Shown one piece after another: positions 24,219 through 36,847 of a stretch of 64,000 nucleotides of DNA (position 1 is its first letter; every line of letters begins with the position of its first letter). Made by a program: the position numbers and the translations under genes. Under the pieces are notes generated by a model. The model searched no databases, was not told the DNA's origin, and was given only the letters and a program-made list of their open reading frames with translations. Source of the stretch: Mermis nigrescens (Eukaryota > Nematoda > Enoplea > Mermithida > Mermithidae); the NCBI GenBank assembly GCA_036768485.1, contig JAVLUZ010000608.1, positions 198,501 to 262,500 on the forward strand. Direction: 5' to 3'.

Positions 24219-24960
24219 CTCGTGATACTTAGACGCAGTTCATGAAGCTGTTTTCATACAATGGCAGAAAAAATATTTATCGGAAAATCAATTGTGTGAA
24301 CCGTTTGATTATTTATGTGATAGAAGTTAAGAGTAGGGTTTCTGACACAGAACTATCGAATCCGATCTTGTGAGGTAGCGATTTTAAGAAGTCCGGCTTT
24401 TAGCCTCAGCTTGATTGCTCTACCCTGCGTTTTTGAATTCCCTATTGGCCAAAATTACCTCCTTATATTCATGCAAGATGACTCTTTTTAATAATATAAT
24501 TTGTACGTACCCACGCCTAGAAATTTACGGTAAGCCTACTAAGTAGCAGGTACATAAAGAATTAATTTGAAGTGCTGTTTCCGAAAATTTTATGTCCTTC
24601 ACAATCATATTTTTTGAAAAATCACTAAATCATGGTATAAATTAATGCAGATATTTATATGGGTATATGTGTCCGAACCCTGATTAGAAGTTTTTAAACT
24701 GTTTGGACTTGTTGATTGAAGTTTGCTAAACATTAATTCAAAATCCGTTTTTTTCTGTAACCAAACTTAGTCATACAAATCAGGTATTATGTTGGAGTTT
24801 GTAAGTGTGATTGCTTGAGAAATTCACTAATAAAACCCTATCCACCACTTTAGGCTGCTGATTTATTTATCGCTGCTGTGGTTATTGGTTTTGCTACGCA
24901 GGAAAATGAATTACATTCTAACGGACCAAAAACAATTATACTAACTGGGTACTGTACATA

Positions 24961-25051
24961 CTCATCAGTGTTTTTAAATAATGATGCCAGGTTGCATTGC
25001 ATGATATCTCATCAGTGTTTTTAAATAATGATGCCAGGTTGCATTGCATGA
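24961..25051 (+). repeat. Perfect 44-bp direct duplication
   Basis: The 44 bases beginning CTCATCAGTGTTTTTAAATA at 24961 recur without change from 25008, a 47-bp period. Perfect identity implies a very recent event or an assembly artefact. Confidence 0.9.
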
Positions 25052-25732
25052 GGATTCATATTGGTTTTAGAAATAAAATAAGCCTTGTTAATATGCACGA
25101 GTAAGCCTTCCCTAATTAGTGAAGGATGAAAATGCTATCATTTGCTGGGCTTTTTTGTCTGGCACTAATACTAATTCTCAAGCACTGGCGTTAGAATTAT
25201 TAAACGAATGAGATGCCCTTTGAATGCTCAAAAAATTTGTGTCACAGCAAAAAATTGATATCATATTCGTGTTGAGTGAACAAGAAATACTCAGGGTACG
25301 ATTAATTAGCAGGTTCGAACCGTTGCAAAATTTTTTAAGGATTTCCACAAATCAGGCTATGTTTAATCCTTGCGAATCCAGAATTATTCATAGCTTCAGT
25401 ATCTTTTGTATTACGCCTCTCCCCTCGCTTATCTAGTGAAAGCCTTGTTTTATTTTTATCCCTAATTCTGCGTTTTGTTCTTGTCGACTCTTTTATTATT
25501 AAAACTTTTTTATCAATTTATTTATATTCTCTAATTAACTCTTATTAATTTTGTTACTCATTTTTCTAACGCATTTCTCTTTCAATTTTTTATTCTCATT
25601 ATTTCTCCTTTACACTTATTGCTATTCCGTCCGTTACGGCGGATTGTGAACATTTCAACATTATTCAGGACTGCTCTTGAACGAATATTAAATATTATTT
25701 ATGCGAAATCTCTTACATGTAAAAGCGATTCT

Positions 25733-25886
25733 ATGATGAAAACGTCCAGATTTATTACTCAATATATACTTTGTTCATGGAAATTCCAATTTCGTCGCGC
25801 TTCATCGGCGGAAATATTTGAACGGGAATATAAATACGGCGCTCATAATTACAAATCAGTTCCTGTGGCGTTAGTTAGAGGAAAAG
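25733..25886 (+). pseudogene. Upstream Oat, exon 1
   Basis: 154 nt with two adjacent ATG codons (25733, 25736). It encodes a basic presequence ending [13 protein letters not shown] and the GAHNY substrate-binding tyrosine. Donor G|GTGAAT, phase 1. Confidence 0.85.
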
Positions 25887-26671
25887 GTGAATTGCCATTT
25901 TCATGATAGATCAAATTTATCTAAATTACATGCTTGTGAGATTAAAACCTTTCGGAAAAGTTCAGGGAGGGCCCACGAGACATTCTCTATAGCAAAAGAA
26001 CGAAGAGTCTTTACAAAAAATTACAAAACTCAAAATTTAGGATATGAGATGTTCAAATTTTAATTAATGAAGCTGGATTTCCGCATTCTTTCTGAATTAA
26101 AGATTTTTTAAATTTTATTTTAAGAGAAGGATCGGCTGCTTTCCTGAATTTCATCAGAATATGGACTTTTTTAGTCAACTGACTGACATAACTTGGATCG
26201 GCCGTAAATTTAAAGTAATTGCAATATATCGCTTTTTCGTGTTGAGCCACTAAATGCAGAAGTGATGTGTACCTACAATATGCTGTTTTTTTGTAGGAGA
26301 ATCTTGAGAAATCTTGAGACCGCGCACGTGTCTAGTTACTGTACCATCGGGTTATTTGATACAGCAGGTTAGAGATGAATGTGAATTTGTTAAAAACAGG
26401 ACAAATTAGTTTTGAAAAAATGAGCTTGCTAAGCGAAGTTGTAAACTAAGAGGAGTTTAAAGTTTAATGTTTAAGATATAGCTGACAAGCTTTTAAGCAA
26501 GTATCTATTTGAACTATACGTGTCAGATGCTGAATTTGCAAAATGTGCACGTGGTCACTCGCTTTGGGGCCCTGATCTTAGTGATTTTTTTAATAAACTT
26601 AAAAATTTGTCTATTTGTCCTAGAAAACTCATTGTCTTATCTTCGTCTGCCAAAATCTTGACTTTTTCTAG

Positions 26672-26897
26672 GAGTTTACGTTTGGGACGCCGAGGGTATA
26701 AAAGTACCTGGACTTTTTGTCGTCTTATTCGGCCGTCAACCAGGGCCATTGCCATCCGCTTATTTTGGAAGCCATGCAAAAACAGGCTCAGACGCTTACG
26801 TTGTGCTCAAGGGCTTATTACACCGAAGCATTGGGCGAATATGAAGAATTAGTTACAAAATTGCTGGGCTACGACAAGCTGTTGCCAATGAATACAG
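26672..26897 (+). pseudogene. Upstream Oat, exon 2, +1 frameshift
   Basis: 226 nt, against 225 in the downstream copy. It begins VYVWDAEG after acceptor CTAG. The extra base is in AAAA at 26700-26703, after which [13 protein letters not shown] continues in the next frame. Confidence 0.88.
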
Positions 26898-27235
26898 GTA
26901 AATTTTTTATCTACTATATATTTGTGAAAGTTTGTTTGTATGTATGTATGTATGTATGTCTGTTTGTTCGGGGTTGGCTCCGGCTCCATAATAGTTGGTG
27001 GGCTGACGTTTTGGCCCGAAGTCGGCCTACCGGGGGAAGGATCCGTAGCAACATTAAAATTTGATCAACCCCACCCAGTCACCCTATACAGGGGTAGAGC
27101 GGGAGGCAGCCCTATGCTTAAGCATAGCATTTTTCGGGACATGGCCGATTTTTCGCAAAATTTTAAAAAAGAACAAAACTCGGTTTACACTATTTTCAGG
27201 TTATGGTTTTTTCTGAATTTTGGGCGGGTCCGGAC

Positions 27236-27491
27236 CATACGTGGGCAGCAAGAAAATTCTGGGGGGGGGTGCAAGATTTTTTTGAAGGTCGAAAAATGGC
27301 TTTAAAAATGGTGGTATGGCGATAAAACACCATTTTTCAACGTTTTTCATCAAGCACTATCCATTGGCATCAAAAAATTGCGAAAAAAACGAAAAAAATT
27401 TTCAAAAATTGAATTCTGGGGGGGTATTTTGATTTCTGGGGGGTATTTTGGTTTCTGGGGGTGCATACCCCCAAGCCCCACGCCCAGGGTG
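27236..27491 (-). mobile_element. Family A miniature element, copy 3, inside the Helitron
   Basis: From CATACGTGGGCAGC to CGCCCAGGGTG, with a perfect target duplication, GTCCGGAC, at 27228-27235 and 27492-27499. Confidence 0.92.
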
Positions 27492-27528
27492 GTCCGGACC
27501 CCCAGTCCCCCACAGCTACGTGCCTGGC

Positions 27529-27945
27529 TATAAGATAGGACATGAAATAAGATACCGTGTGCTACAAGATAGGCAGTGCTATACAATAGGATGTGATAGA
27601 TACCTGTGCTACGGGATAGGCAATGCTATAAGATAGGACGTGATAAAAGACAACCGTGCTACAATATAGGTAATGCTATAAGATAGGACGTGATGCAAGA
27701 TACCCCGTGCTATAAGATAGGCAAAGCTATAAGATAGGACATGATATAAGATACCCCTTGCTACAAGATAGGCAATGCTATAAGATAGGTGTGATATAGA
27801 TACCCTGTCTGTGCCAAAACATGCAGTGCTATAAGATAGGTGTGATATAGATACCCTGTCTGTGCCATAACATGCAGTGATACAAGATAGGAGATATCAT
27901 CTGCTATAACATATGAGTGATATGAGATATCACGTGATATATGAC
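27529..27945 (+). repeat. Minisatellite 1 of the Helitron, ~50-bp unit
   Basis: About eight units built on GCTATAAGATAGGACGTGAT, ATAAGATACCC and TGCTACAAGATAGGCAA. Confidence 0.85.
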
Positions 27946-27964
27946 ACCCTTTGCTACAACAAAC

Positions 27965-28310
27965 AAAAAATTCTTAAAACATCAAAAATATGGTTTGACC
28001 GAAAAAATTTTCCAAAACATCCTAAAACATCAAAAATATGGTTCGACGGGAAGGAATTTTCTAAAACATCCCGAAACATCAAAAATGTGGGTTCGATCAA
28101 AAAAATTTCCAGATATTCCAGAACATGAAAAATATGATTATGGCTAAACAATTTTCAAAACCATTCTGTAACGTCAAAAGTATGGATTTGATCCAAAAAA
28201 ATGGTTGACAGAAGACATTTTAAAAAAATCCAAAAAATAAAATATGGTTTATACCAACAATTTTTTAGAAATATCCCAAAAACATCAAAAGTCTTGAAAA
28301 ATAAAAAATA
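27965..28310 (+). repeat. Minisatellite 2 of the Helitron, ~54-bp unit
   Basis: Six to seven decaying units with core AAAACATCAAAAATATGGTT and TTCGACCGAAAAAATTTTC, unrelated to minisatellite 1. Confidence 0.8.
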
Positions 28311-28486
28311 CAAGAGACATATCAATTCCATATAGCTATCAGGCCTAAGTTCAGCCCGGGCAACGCCGGGCAGCTCAGACTAGCTTTTTATATTTCTCGT
28401 TTTTGATTTATTCGTTGTTTGCATCGAATTTTTTTATACAAAAGATGTACACTACGTTGTAAGATTAAATTGTATTCACAATCAGG

Positions 28487-28885
28487 GACGGATCCAGAAT
28501 TATCTGATAAGGGGCGGAACCTCAAATTTTCCCTAGTAGTTTCAAAAATTGTTTAAAAAATCCTTTTATTATGCCTTAAGTAGCGGTTTTTGCCGTCTTT
28601 CAATATACAGAAGTATTTGTGATCCGAAAAGAGTAAAAACAAGAATTTCGAAAGTTTCCTACAAAAATCGCGCAAAATTAGTGCAGAAACACGGAGCACT
28701 CTATCGACGTGAAAATGTGATTTTTAAAGCACCAAAGAAGTCAGTAAATGTCATCAATGAACACTACCTGTTGGCAAGCGCTCGGAAATTTAGGGAAAAC
28801 TATGATAAAAATGGCTAAAATCATTGAAGAATTTACTTTGTTCTCTATTAAGCTAATCTATTTTTTCACGACAGCAGGGGCGGCC
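28487..28885. mobile_element. Possible family C fragment
   Basis: CAGGGACGGATCCAGAATT at 28487 resembles a hAT-type left end, and CAGGGGCGGCC lies near 28874 in the same orientation. No matching inverted right end or target duplication is seen, so the element is partial or composite. The open frame inside (28549-28818) has no recognisable product. Confidence 0.35.
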
Positions 28886-29398
28886 TTCCTTTAAGTCTGC
28901 AATCCTTTATAATCGCCTGCTTTCATTATTGACAATTTTATTGACGCTTACTTTTTTCCTCCTTTTTTATTTCACGTTTTGATTGATTTCCTTATTTATA
29001 GAATTTTCCTCATTTTTTGTTTTTCATGGAAAGTCGTTTTTTAAATAAATTCGTGACCTTCGTATTGGAGGCGCTTTTCCTTTTATATCATTATAATATT
29101 ATACCATTATGCCAATCAAACGATTTACTTTATTTTATTACAGATTGATTTTCGAGGATTTAATTGACTTATAAAAGTTTTGTAATTTGTTAAGCTTTGA
29201 TCAAATTTTTTAAACATACTAGGCGGTATTTACAACGATTAAATTTTGTTTAATTTATCTCATTTGATTTAATCTATTTACTTTTATTCATTTAATTATT
29301 TATTTTATTTATTGAATGTAAAATCTTATTTTTAATTTATTTAATTACGTAACGAAATTAATTCATTTTATTAAATTAATTACTTTAGTAAATTTAAG

Positions 29399-29622
29399 GC
29401 GTAGAAGCGTGCGAATCGGCCGTCAAATTCGTGCGTCGTTGGTCCTACGACGTAAAGGGTGTAAAGAAGGACCAGGCGAAGATTATTTTTGCGGAAAATA
29501 ATTTTATGGGACGTTCGCTGGCCGCCGTGTCGGCCAGCACGGATCCCGAATGTTATGGCGGCTTCGGGCCTTTTATGCCGAATTTTGTTACTATTCCGTA
29601 CAACGACCTAGTAGCTTTAGAG
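29399..29622 (+). pseudogene. Upstream Oat, exon 3
   Basis: 224 nt, intact frame, about 85 percent identical in protein to the downstream exon 3. It reads NFMGRS where the family has NFWGR. The acceptor is AAG, weaker than the CAG of the other copy. Confidence 0.88.
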
Positions 29623-31211
29623 GTAGAAACGTCCTAAAATTAAACAAACAGGTTGAACTTGATTCAACTTGAAAGGGCATAAAAATTACCAAAAATTATT
29701 TATATAAAAAATCGAAAAAACGTCAAAAACCGTCAAATTTAACAAACTGAAACGCGGTTACGTATAGCGGCGATTGAGAATATTACTCTCGCCAGTAATT
29801 CCAGCGGCTCTTGTGCATGTAATCAGACGTGAATGAAATGCTCGGCTTTAAAAAAATGGTACCTGTACGTTATTATGATTGTGGGTGCTACATCAGACAT
29901 ACAGGTGCACTCGCCAACGAGTTGTCCCATCAGATATGCACGTGAGGGCGTTGGGGAAGGGAACTAGTCCCCTAGAATGAAAATATAGAAATTTTATGTA
30001 GAAAATTAGGCGAAATGTAGGCACGAAATAGATGCAAATCGGAAGTTTTCTACAGTTCTCGAAATTAGACAGAAACGAGATAACGTAATTTTTACGCTTT
30101 TTTAACATTTATACCAGTTTTTGAAATTATTTTAGCCCAAAAAGCTCAAAATTTAGCTCCTTAGACGATTGTGCCGCTCAGGTCGACCCTGATGACTATA
30201 TATGACTGTTATCTGCCCAATTTTCTCAATGAAAATCGAGGCTTAAAATCAAAACAATTTTTTTCGTTTTTTGCAGTTTTTCAGGCCAATGTATTTCGCT
30301 TGATTAAAACGTCGAATCATAGTATTTTACTTTCCTCCCTCTGCTAACTTAATTGTCTTTTTTACCAGTGAATATTCTATGGCTCAATCAGACCCCCGAG
30401 TCAAAAGATGTGTTTTACGTTTTAAATTTAGCTTTCGACCATTTTTTCTTACTACAATATTTTTGGGTTTATGTCGGTCTATGAGTGACTTGGAGACATC
30501 GATGTTCTAAATGGATGCTGATTGCTAGCTACATAGATGGAACAGGCTATCACAATTATTACTTCTCAACGGAATTAAGCAATTTGGCTTGCTGTATGAA
30601 GATTTTTTCTGCCTTTGAAGTTCAAATCAAATTATTTGTACAAATGCAAAATATTAACAGATTTGAGGTCAACAGTGCCTCTATACAGCAGAATAAAAGT
30701 GTAGTATTTTAGCTTGAGATGAATCGAATTTATTTGAAGGTCACAAGAATCACTCGTTAGTACGAATAGTAGTTACGTACTTCTACATTTGTCTGTATGT
30801 ACATACTTACTTATCTATGTGCACAAAAATTCTCAAACGAAAAGTGTTGACGGAAAACGATAATAGATATCTAAGCTAAATGCAGCATTGCAATAATATA
30901 TAAGTACATATTTCTTACTAACAATCAGTTGTAATATAAGACCGTTGTGCATCTGCTAAGAGGCTGCCTAAAATAAGGTATTACTATGTATGTAAAGCTT
31001 GGGAATTCCGGTGGGTCGGTCTGAAAAATTCTTTTTTTGCTGGTCTCAGTTAGCCATTTTGGGGTCTTGATCTTCCTTAAAATCTCCCAAAAAACGCTCA
31101 TGGATTCCACTGTGATCAATCGTACCTACTCACAGACAAAGCGGTAGGAAAAAACATAATTGTACAGATGTACCTACTTACGTACTTACGCGACTACATG
31201 CTGTTTATTTG

Positions 31212-31319
31212 GTAGCGCACTTGGCCCTGTCAGCGCACTCGACTGCGGCAGCACACTCGGACCTTGCAGCGCACTCGGAATTGGCAGCGCACTCGGACTA
31301 GGCAGCGCACCTGGCCCCC
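31212..31319 (+). repeat. Minisatellite, ~18-bp unit
   Basis: Six units of GGCAGCGCACTCGGACTA type. The regular-looking protein in this stretch is a product of the repeat. Confidence 0.85.
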
Positions 31320-31322
31320 AAT

Positions 31323-32052
31323 CCAGATTATGCGTCTGGTACTTACAGTAATGCACCCGACTAGGGGAACATTTTTTTAACACAATTTTTTTACAGAGCG
31401 GAAATCAAATTTTAAAGTATAGTTTTTCGAGCTCATCGTGAAAAATGAAACAAGAAAATATATAATATTACAACATTTCATTCACTCTAGAAAAAGTTGA
31501 CTGATTTCCGAGGTGAGAGCACTAATAAATGCACTTTTATAAGTAGCATTCTGTTTCCTAACTTGGGCACATATTTTGAATGTTTTTGCATGTTTTTCTA
31601 TAAGTATCCCAGAAAAGATAAAAATAAACATTCCAATGGTCTAAGGCTAAACGGGAGCTTAGACGAAGATTCTGGTCGAATGGATCTGGCGCTGCAAGTT
31701 TGATTCGATGAGGCGATTGTTCAACGATTTTCGCGATGCGTGTGCTTCTATGCATAATGTTCGTTGACAAATCGTGGTAGTTTCTCATGTTGACGCTATT
31801 GGCTTAGTATTGTTTTAAAATATTCAACTTTTATGGGCAAATAAATGTCAAGTGCTCTCTTAATTTAGAATAAAGGTCAACTTTTTGCAGAGCAGTTGAA
31901 ATAATACAATATTATATCTTTTCTTGCTCCATTTTTCACGATGAGCTCGAAAGACTAAACTTTAAAATTTGATTTTCGCTCTGTAAAAAAATTGTGTTAA
32001 AAGAATGCTCCCCTAGTCGAGTGCATTACTGTAAGTACCAGACGCATAATTT
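31323..32052. repeat. Large inverted repeat, ~155-bp arms
   Basis: 31323-31482 and 31895-32052 are reverse complements at roughly 90 percent by eye. For example, GCGTCTGGTACTTACAGTAA and GAGCTCATCGTGAAAAATG occur on opposite strands. The spacer is about 410 bp. It lies in intron 3 of the upstream Oat and may be a foldback element. Confidence 0.85.
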
Positions 32053-32752
32053 GTCGACCGACGAGGTCAGCCCAGCATAATTAATTGCGTACTTTTGTTT
32101 ACTTAAGCGAGCGCTCGGGTCGCTAATTTGTTTGCTCGAGTCGCTCCGGTCAGAACTGACGGCGTGCACCCCCAGGATCGGATTCAGCCAAGACTAAAAC
32201 TGCGATATTTGGCTAATAATTCCTACTCCAGCAGAGCAAAACTTTTTAACAATAAATAAAAATTATTAAACGAAATTTTTCCTGCACTACTAAACCAATC
32301 ATTACTTGTTTACACTGATAAGCTCTAAAATATGTAGTCGTGGCGAGCCGCCTCCAATTTTATCATCTCTTCTAGGTTTTCAGTAGATCATAAAATTTCA
32401 AATGAAAAATAAAATTCAAAATTATAAAGACAAAAATAAAAGTAAGATGTAAGTAAAAGTGAAACTACTGAAAAACTATTAAAAATTAAAAAAAGAAAAT
32501 TCAGTTAAATTATCACTCATTCAACAGCACATTATAAAACACACAGGAGTAAGTATCGATTATTCGTTTCATCTACGAGTCAGCGAATATTTTTTAGTAT
32601 AAAGTAATTGATAATAAAGAAAACTCCAAATTCTAAACTTTTCACATAAATTAAATTTCTATACATTAATTAGAACTTGCATTTTTCACCCTATCAAGGA
32701 ATTTTAATTTATCCCTCCCAATCAATTTTTTCATTTTTTTGTCAATCCCTAG

Positions 32753-32964
<212 letters not shown>

Positions 32965-33387
32965 TAAAATTCAATTTTGCGTGATTATGTTTTTATTATC
33001 TCTTTTTTTCTGTCAGATATATGTTCATTGTAATTTTAAGGATTATTGACTCGTCCTCAAAATATCCGTCCTAAATTAAGTTTTGTTGTATAATTTTTGT
33101 AATTTCAGCTTTGAAATGCTTCTCGTTTTTATAATACGGATTATAATTAAGGCTATTATATTTTCGGCTTAAAATGTATTGGGCATTCATTCTCGTTTCT
33201 CCTTTTATTTGAAGAAAGATATGTAATAACAATTATTTAATTAGATAATTAGGTTAATTGAGTATCAAATTAATAATATTTATAAATATAGAATGAATCG
33301 AATGAAATGAATAACTATTAAGATAATTGCATCTAGCAAATGATATTATGAGTCATACTCACATCTATTGTTACACATTGCTCGTAG

Positions 33388-33466
33388 ATTGCTTTGCTGT
33401 CATCACGAAAATGTTCGCCCAGACATCATTACGCTTGGTAAAGCATTATCAGGCGGTTTTTATCCG
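33388..33466 (+). pseudogene. Upstream Oat, exon 5 (catalytic lysine)
   Basis: 79 nt with ENVRPDII and LGKALSGG, whose lysine forms the Schiff base with PLP. Acceptor CGTAG, donor GTGAGC. Confidence 0.88.
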
Positions 33467-33652
33467 GTGAGCGGAATAAATCTGAATTTTCCAATATTTT
33501 TTTGCTTTATTTCTTTGTTAATTTATACTTTTCTATCGTAAAATGATTTGAAAAGTTAAATTATAATTTTAATTTTATTACTTTTTCTTGTTTATTGAAT
33601 TTTTCTCTATAATTTTGCTTTTTTTCTGATTTCGAAACTTCGAAATTCTTAG

Positions 33653-33766
33653 ATTTCGGCTATATTGTGCGACGATAATATAATGCTTAATGTAAAACCG
33701 GGTCAACATGGTTCGACCTATGGCGGAAATCCATTAGCATCTAAAATAGCCGTTACCGCCTTGAAG
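33653..33766 (+). pseudogene. Upstream Oat, exon 6
   Basis: 114 nt, 38 codons, intact frame. It contains ILCDDNIML and [11 protein letters not shown], the PLP-phosphate threonine of the neighbouring subunit. Confidence 0.88.
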
Positions 33767-34766
33767 GTTAGCCGACAAAGTTCTTAGATTGATATGATCA
33801 TTTGATAAATTATAATATGATTATAAATTATATATTAAATCATAAATTATAAAACAAATTATTATTAAAATTGTTGAATCATTTTAAATTATAATATGAT
33901 CAATAATAGGAAGTCTTCAATAAGAGGAAAGAAGAATATGTGGAAGCATTGATAAACCCAATAAATAGTAGAAAAAGAAGAAATAAAATAATTATAAATA
34001 ATACAAAAACAAATAGTAAAAAAGAAAAAGGATAAACGAGAAGCATGGTGTTGGTTTAAGGAAAATGAAAATACGCAATCGAATTGATGATCAAGCAAAC
34101 ATATTTAAATTCGTGGACTAAGATGATTAATGATAGGTTCAAAATTTGGACAAAATCTAGTGATTAATTTATGTGGGTCGGTCAAAATATTAGAAATTAA
34201 AATTTTTAAATCATCAAGTTCCGATCAAGTTGACTTTAAAAATTATTTTCCTTGTATTTTTTCCACACAAAATATTTCTTCCGGCAACATTTTTTAAATT
34301 TAGCGATTCGTTTGCAAATTTGAATTAGAAAAGTGATTTTATTCGACTTTTTATTAATGAAACTTTTTTCTAATTTTTGCAGCTTCTGTTCAGATAAATT
34401 TGTTCGTTTTTCGCATTCAAAAAATTGGCGTTCTAGTTTACTTTCATCAAAATCCTGAGTTATACTTAAATTTTTAGGGCCAAGAAAATAAAAAAATGAC
34501 TTTATCAAAAAATGCCAGTCTTTGCCGTTTTTTATCAAGCTTTAATCCGTAGCATTGAAAAATTTCGAAACAGAAGACAATTTTAATAAATAAATGACAT
34601 TGTGGTCTATCTGAACAACTTGATTTCTTAAGTGCTTAACAATATTTTGGGCTGAATTGAATGCTGATTTAGTTTTTGATTGAACATTTTTTGAATTTAA
34701 TTTTTCAATCACTCCGTCAGTTCTGTTCGCCGTATTAATTTACAAAAGATCGTATTACGCTTTAAG

Positions 34767-34905
34767 GTCATATTGGAGGAAAATTTGGCTGAAAATGCCG
34801 AAAAAATGGGCGAGATTTTCAGGCGCGAAATGAAAAAATTGCCGTCTAATGTAGTTAAAATAGTAAGAGGCAAAGGATTGTTTAATGGCTTAGTGCTGGA
34901 CCAAA
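34767..34905 (+). pseudogene. Upstream Oat, exon 7
   Basis: 139 nt, intact frame with ENLAENAEKMG and VRGKGL. AAG acceptor; donor A|GTGAGC, 33 bp before a family A insertion. Confidence 0.88.
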
Positions 34906-34938
34906 GTGAGCGATATTACCAAAAATACCATTGATAAG

Positions 34939-35194
34939 CATACCTGGGCGTGGGGGCTTTGGGGGTATGACCCCCTCCCCCGAGAAACCAAGATACCCCC
35001 AGAAATCCAAATCCCCCAGATTTCAATTTTTGAAATTTTTTTTGTTTTTTTCCGCAATTTTTTGATGCCAATGGATAGCGCTCGACGAGAAACGTTGAAA
35101 AATGGTGTTTTTCGCCATACCACCACTTTTAAGGCCATTTTTTGACCTTTGAAAAAATCTTGCACCCCCAGAACTTTGATGCCGCCCACCTATG
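34939..35194 (+). mobile_element. Family A miniature element, copy 4
   Basis: From CATACCTGGGCG to GCCGCCCACCTATG, with target duplication TTGATAAG/TTGATCAG (7 of 8). In intron 7 of the upstream Oat. Confidence 0.9.
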
Positions 35195-36331
35195 TTGATC
35201 AGATCAGTCATTTGGCGATTTTTTATGATATTTAGATAAATAAATAATATTTTTCTAATTAATTCAAACAATTTTTGAAATAAATTTCCGAATATGGTGC
35301 ATCTCTTTCCGTATCTTTTTTGCCAATGTCATTTTTCTTACGGTTGCGGACGGCGTAATGCCATTTTTAGTAATCATTGTTCTAAAAATCAATATTTTTA
35401 GAGCTGAGCTATCTCGTATGCTAATTAGATAGGAAGTAGTAGAGCTTTCAGGCGTTACCTCGTTTGTATGAATAAAAAAGCTAGCTAGCGGGAGGCAGAT
35501 AGAAAAATAGGGAAATTCGGTAAGGATTAAAAACTATTGATTTCTAGGATGCATTTTAAATTTATGCAAATCTTCAAAAATAACTAGTTTTTACATCAAA
35601 CTGATAATTTCAATAAGCAAAATCGAGAATATCTTTAGAATCGCAAATTATAGGCGAATGAATAATTATCAGTTTCAACGGTAAACCTGCACTGAAAAAC
35701 AGAAAAAATAAGCAAATTGAAGATATTAAAAATTTTTACGCATCAAAATTTTAAAATGCAATAAAATTTAAAGTTGCGCTGATGTTTGGAAGAATTTGGA
35801 AAATGGAAATATTTTGAAAACAAGATGCTGTAAATTTGCCAGGCCTGGTTAATATTATTTACCCGGCATTTTCAAATAAATCGTTAAAGTCCGAAAAGCT
35901 AAAAATTCAAAAAAGAGAAAGATCGACATTTTCCTGCTCGTTAACTCATTTCCACTTTTTACTCATGTAATCTTCATAATGAACTCTAATATAATCCATT
36001 TAATTTCTTGATTTACATTCATACTGCATTACGATTGTTAGATTTACGCTTTATACATATGTGTTTTTCATCTAAAAATTTATTGCACAAAAAATAGGTT
36101 TCAGAAAGTATTTCGACGCTTTACAATGAGGAAACTGCACGTAGCTCATAGTTACATGTGTTTTGTTTAATAGGTTATGAGAAAAATGTGTAGCGTGGCT
36201 CCGTTTTATAACATTAGTTTGAAGTCGTTTACAATGTCTAAAAAGCGCAAATATTGAAAAGAAATTTCTTATATTTTCCATTTATTTCGTTTTTTATCTA
36301 AAAATTACTTTTTTATTTTGTTTTTACACAG

Positions 36332-36495
36332 GATTTGACGGCTGGGAAGTGGTTTTAAAGTTAAAAGACGCCGGATTATTGACCAAAAACACGCACAAGA
36401 ATTGCATTCGTTTCGCGCCTCCTTTAATCATCAACGAACAGCAAATGAATGAAGGATGCGCCATAATTTCTAGCGTTTTATTGTCCATGAAGTAA
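36332..36495 (+). pseudogene. Upstream Oat, exon 8 (C-terminus)
   Basis: 164 nt ending at TAA. It carries the IRFAPPL motif with the carboxylate-binding arginine. Most differences from the other copy are synonymous. Confidence 0.88.
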
Positions 36496-36847
36496 ATTTT
36501 GCTATATGTTTTAAATATTATTTTCATATTTTAAATCGGGTTTTCCGAAACGTTTATTTTACTGGTTTTCACTTTACATTCGCCCTATCTGTTTAATGGT
36601 CGATTTCGCATTCGTGTTTACGCGTATTCTCGCTCGTTTCGTAATCTATTGGAAGATTCCGGTGATTTCATTTTAAACTTTATCAGCGACTATTCTCTTT
36701 GCTTCTGTGTATCTACTGACTTGTATTATTTATTGCCATGTATGTATTGTTGATTATTTTACCAGAGGTAAATGAAAATTTTGCAACATAACTCGCTGAT
36801 TTTTCTTGTCCGCTTCATTCATAAGAGAGTTTTAGACGACTGCGAAG

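Larger units (their letters stand above)
21187..25732. other. Intergenic spacer between mucin-like gene and ornithine aminotransferase
   Basis: AT-rich with candidate AATAAA signals near 21480-21515 and 21801. It holds one family A element, a 44-bp duplication and one weak minus-strand exon candidate. The stretch before 25733 should hold the promoter and 5' UTR of the first ornithine aminotransferase copy. Confidence 0.5.
26910..28383 (+). mobile_element. Non-autonomous Helitron-like element in Oat intron 2
   Basis: The 5' end TCTACTATATATTTGTGAAA, followed by GTTTGTTTGTATG repeats, is typical of arthropod Helitrons. The 3' end has the GC hairpin CCCGGGCAACGCCGGG and then CTAG at 28380-28383. 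The preceding base is A, as expected for A/T insertion, although the base after CTAG is C. It starts only 12 bp after the exon 2 donor. The interior holds a family A element and two minisatellites, and no Rep/helicase. Confidence 0.75.

Noticed and set aside
28549..28818. 89-codon open frame in Oat intron 2
   Set aside because: It lies between hAT-type element ends, with no recognisable motif or splice context.
31160..31351. Apparent repetitive protein over the 18-bp minisatellite
   Set aside because: The regularity comes from the DNA repeat; there are no flanking splice sites or other coding signs.
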